DNA of 64,000 bases, from positions 27,727,611 through 27,791,610 of the forward strand of contig NC_092576.1 in NCBI RefSeq assembly GCF_037975245.1. Reading direction: 5' to 3'. How positions within the stretch are numbered: position 1 is the stretch's first letter; every line of letters starts with the position of its first letter. A model generated the notes under the pieces. That model saw nothing but the letters and a program-made list of their open reading frames with translations. It had not been told where the DNA came from and ran no database searches. Positions 60,161 to 64,000 of the stretch are shown piece by piece. The stretch comes from Apostichopus japonicus (taxonomy: Eukaryota > Echinodermata > Holothuroidea > Aspidochirotida > Stichopodidae). The position numbers and the translations under genes are program-made.

Positions 60161-61835
60161 ATAAAGGATAATTTTAGAGAGACTAGATATATCAAGAAAG
60201 AAAAAAATGAAGGATATAATGATGTCGATTTCTCAGTATGTATACTACCGACAAACCACTGAAGGCAAAATAAGCAAGAGGAGGGAAGCGAAAATGGAAG
60301 CTGACGTCACTGAGGGAGTGGGGGGGGGGGGTTATTCTCCAGAAGACCTGGCAAGACGTCTTTCTGTAGAACAAGCTAATCCCCAAACTCCTTCCCGATA
60401 GCCGGGCTGCGATTTTTTTCCTGTCTAAACAGGTTTCCAATTACGGAGTTTTCAGCCAATCAGATTGTGCGCGACGTCAGCATCAATAAAGACCATCGCT
60501 TGAAAGTTAGAAGACATATACTGAACCAACAGAGTGATAAGGTCCATAGGTCTTAAAATGTATAAAAACATGAATGAGTTTATTGAAGCTGAACAGATTA
60601 AAAAAAATATATATATAAGACATAGGCGGGATTAACGGTGTCATTTTCCTTTTCTCCAATCTCCTTTTTCCCCTGGCCTTATGCTCCTTCTTAGCAGACA
60701 TAGTTTGTTACAATGTTAGAATGTTGAGTATTCCTTCAAAGCGGAAACACTGTCACGAACTTATTTTATGCAAGTAGATCGTAGTACTTATATTACTAGG
60801 GATAAACCTATGCCCCATTGCCAAAAAAAAACACCTTCAAAAAACAAAACAAAGAACCAGCAGTAATATGCATTTCGTAGTTTTCATTAATGTAATGATA
60901 GAACGAAAAACGTAAAATGAAGTATTCCTCTGCTAAATCTGCTAAAATGTTGTGGATATCACATTTGAATTGTGCTGATCCGAAATTTCTCACGAAAACT
61001 GCACCCATACAATAATAGAACGACCTGCAACTTGTTTACAATCAACGGACCACAGAGAAACCGGAATCGGCTCCAACAATATAGGTCATTCTCACATGTC
61101 GTATTCCACACACAAATTGTCGAAATGTTCAAATCAGTTGAGTAATCCTTTTACAGAGAATGAAATCGATTTAGATAGGAAGCCTGAAAAAAACAATCAC
61201 ATATTTGACTTGATCAAATCTCCCATGGGTGGAATAATTTCCCAAAATGACGGGAAAATTAAGATGGAAGAAATTTTGCTACTCACATTTAAACGCATTC
61301 TGGTCAGGAATACTAAAAAAAAAATCATGCATGATCATTGCATATGATCTGTGGCCTACATTTCATCGTAACTGAAAACTTTACAGAAGACCCTGTTTTG
61401 GCTCCTCACATGATGAGAATTTTTTTTTTCCTGAACAACTTTGCTTCACCAACATCCAAATGTTATATATCCACAACATTTCAGCAGATGTTGAACAAAA
61501 CGCTCTAGGATGAGTATAGCATTTTTTTAACATTTCAAGAAAATGATCTCTCGTGGCCTCAACTGACCTTCAAATTTATAAAATATGATAGCTATAGTAT
61601 GACAACTAAACTCACACAAACTACTGACGAAATTTCATCCAAATCGAATGAAAAACTGACGAAATGGCAGTCATTCAAACACGGTGAGAAAAAGTGACAT
61701 AAATTCGGCAGAATCGCACGATCGCTTAAACTCAGCTGATAGCTTTCAGCTGAGCTAAAAGAAAAAAGCTACTTGGAATCGAAGTCACTTTTTATACGCG
61801 CCTTGCAAAATGGTGAATGTACTCCCCCCCCACTC

Positions 61836-62102
61836 AGGCGCGTAGCCAAGGGGGAGGGGAGGGGCAAAGGGGCGACCGCCCCCTTGCTCATATATATATA
61901 TATATATATTTATGATATCGCTAGTCATTTCAAAATAGAAAATGCTTAGATGCAACTTACAAGGCCTGGGAAGTGCCATTTCCAGCGATCTGGGAGGCAT
62001 TTCCGGCCAAAATTTTCTTGTACGCTTCGCGCCAAACATGGTGGCGCTACGATTATGCGTAGGCTTCGCCCCTTCCTTGGCATATTCCTCGCTACGCGCC
62101 TG
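61836..62102. mobile_element. hAT-like element with CAGGCGCGTAGC ends
   Basis: The left end CAGGCGCGTAGCC and the right end GCTACGCGCCTG are inverted. The flanks are C-rich, so no target duplication can be called. A short TA run lies inside. The internal sequence is related to 49523-49600. Confidence 0.7.
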
Positions 62103-62842
62103 CCTCCCTTCCCTCAATGAGCTGTATTGTGAATGGTATATTCAGTTTTATGATTCAATTTTATGTATAACTAAAAAAGCAAAAACAGTTTTCAATTGAA
62201 GCTATAGCGTATGTGAATATCACTTACAAGAACCTAACAAGCAAGCAAGTAGAAAAATAATAAATATATTTTCGAAAAACTTGCAGAATTCATTCATGAC
62301 ATATAAACAAAATATGCAAGATTTATTATGAAACCTACCGGTGAAACGGCAATGAGACAACAAGGTAGAAGGGAAATGAATATGAAAAAAAGAAAGAAAT
62401 GTATTTCGGTTGTTTAAACTTGAGCAAAATTTAATCAAAAATGATACTATAGCATATTACAAAATAAATGAGCCCAAAAATATGCACAGAATTACAAGTA
62501 TAAAGTTTGTGAATCGCTTTGCATGTGCTGCACATACTGAAAATTACAACATATATTTTTCACCGAAAGTTTAGTTTGGTCAACAGGTTTTTCCTCACTA
62601 CCATGTCATGAATGAATTACTCAAAAATATGATATGAATTGATCAACTAAGATAACTTCCGGGTGTTTTAATCAAGTTAATCATCAAGTTAATGATGAAT
62701 AATAGATCATTTAATTTCAATAATGAGAGGTTATACTATAACGTTCTGGCAGGATTGATAATAACACGCATGCATGGTTTTATTTTGAATTGATCAGGGA
62801 TACATACCCAACGATCATATTTAACTTATATGTACATACTAT

Positions 62843-63075
62843 GTATGTATTTTAGATCCTCCTGCAAGCAGGAACTCGCGAAGAAGCCTCATTGGCTTAT
62901 CAAAGCCGCAAGCTGACCGAAGTCAGTCTCTTAGATTCATATTTAACGTCCATAATTATGAATTGTCAATTGTCAACAACTCTGTAACTGGACGACATAC
63001 ATTATTCTTGGAGTGACTCGAACCGGGGACCTTATGACTGGAAGGCACCGGCGTTAACCATTGAGCTAACACTCC
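62843..63075 (-). mobile_element. tRNA-derived SINE, family 2, copy 3
   Basis: The best-kept B-box in this family (ccccggttcgagtcactcc on the minus strand) and an A-box gttagctcaatggttaac. The tail is gtatgtat repeated at the low-coordinate end. Confidence 0.82.
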
Positions 63076-64000
63076 ACTTTCTGCTCTTTTTTTGCTGTTC
63101 ATATTTTTTAAAGTAGAATGTTAACAGTTTTGACACTTTAACCTTCACCACCACGAGGTCATGTTAAAGAGTTTCTATAATTTATAGGTTCAGCATTTGG
63201 AAAACTCATCTTCGTTACAGTAATATAAACAGTTCTGATAAATCAAGAAAAAAAAAAAAAATAATGAAACTTGAAGCCCGTGTGGCTCGATGATGTCATA
63301 ACTAGACTTGATCAAGTCGTCGACACCTTGTGTGTGTGTGTGTGTAGTGTGTATGTGGTTGTTCGTGACAGTACCCCTATATCACATGAACCTACTACTA
63401 ATAATGTTCTGGTTTTGTGTTTCCTTTGACATTTCGTCGGGCCCGATACTGTTCATCAGTAATTTTTATCCCAAGTCATAAAAGGAAATTTGTAAACTAA
63501 GCATTGTTAGCTATGTCTGTTTTTTTTTTCTCGACTTTTACTCCACAAAATGTTGTCCGTTACGATGTACAAACCTACAAAGATCGGGGCCTTGCAGGGC
63601 CTGGGCACAAACCCGGTCCCTATTTATACTTTCTAATATTGGGTCCCTTTTATAGGGGCCCTGGCCCCGGCCAGCTGGAACAAAACCAAACCCGGGGCTG
63701 TGCCTTGTTATACAAGGAATTAACTTTAAAAATGGAAATATCACCTTAAATTTATCAACTTCCACCCAAAATGGCTGCTTTCAAACACATTCTGTATCAT
63801 TCTTTTAGCCTAATAATCGTTTAAAACTTTAAGACAATTCCAAGTTCGGAGATTTCGCGTTCCATATACTTGCCATTCGAATTGCAAATCGATGATTTGA
63901 CAACATAAGACCAGCTTATATAACTATGAAATGACGTCATATGCTTATCGTTTTACTCATGCACTCTGTGTACAGTTCAATGTAACCGTTGCACAATGTT

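Larger units (their letters stand above)
58200..64000. other. Right-hand region without a supported gene
   Basis: Apart from the repeats listed, this holds AT-rich unique sequence, G runs (59458, 60320) and a GT run (63330-63347). The LC3 first exon should lie upstream of 55631 on this side, but no minus-strand segment followed by a donor encodes an ATG8 N-terminus. Confidence 0.5.

Noticed and set aside
63590-63690. GGGCC-rich palindromic block as a hAT end
   Set aside because: No pair of matching ends with flanking duplication could be found within the window.

Overview
The window is animal nuclear DNA. It is AT-rich, has intron-split genes, and is dense in tRNA-derived SINEs, LINE reverse-transcriptase fragments, hAT-like and TTAA-flanked elements, and simple repeats. 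A secreted di-N-acetylchitobiase, an LC3-type ATG8 protein and LRRNT/LRRCT receptors suggest an invertebrate deuterostome, possibly an echinoderm. That placement is inference; no rRNA or mitochondrial marker is present to fix the species.

Layout. 1-9400 has no supported host gene: AT-rich sequence, a 62-bp tandem repeat (3553-4250), SINE-like pieces, and two decayed LINE fragments on opposite strands. 9396-11294 is a 1.9-kb inverted-repeat element ending beside a stray 25-codon LRRCT fragment. 11375-20677 is segment A of a direct tandem duplication: an intronless LRR ectodomain gene (LRR-A, minus strand), MITEs, and an orphan copy of chitobiase exon 1 (plus strand). 20678-26632 separates the copies and holds a 601-bp hAT-like element and a 4.8-kb element with short terminal inverted repeats. 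26633-32946 is segment B, with LRR-B (minus strand) and chitobiase exon 1B (plus strand). The chitobiase gene then runs through seven exons to 45469 and reads as a full-length 370-residue protein. 45900-53860 has no gene that I can support, but carries hAT-like repeats and a 1.1-kb satellite-like array with a 275-bp higher-order period. 53862-55631 (minus strand) holds the last three coding exons of an LC3/ATG8 gene whose first exon I could not find. 55850-64000 is repeat-rich and without a supported gene.

The genes do not form one pathway. Chitobiase acts in lysosomal glycoprotein breakdown and LC3 in autophagosome formation. The LRR proteins look like surface or secreted recognition molecules. 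The most interesting signal is the LRR pair: LRRNT - LRRs - LRRCT - short stalk - hydrophobic tail in one exon, recently duplicated, differing at exposed beta-strand positions, with an isolated partial LRRCT unit beside one copy. The layout resembles that of jawless-vertebrate variable lymphocyte receptors, but nothing in the sequence shows somatic assembly.
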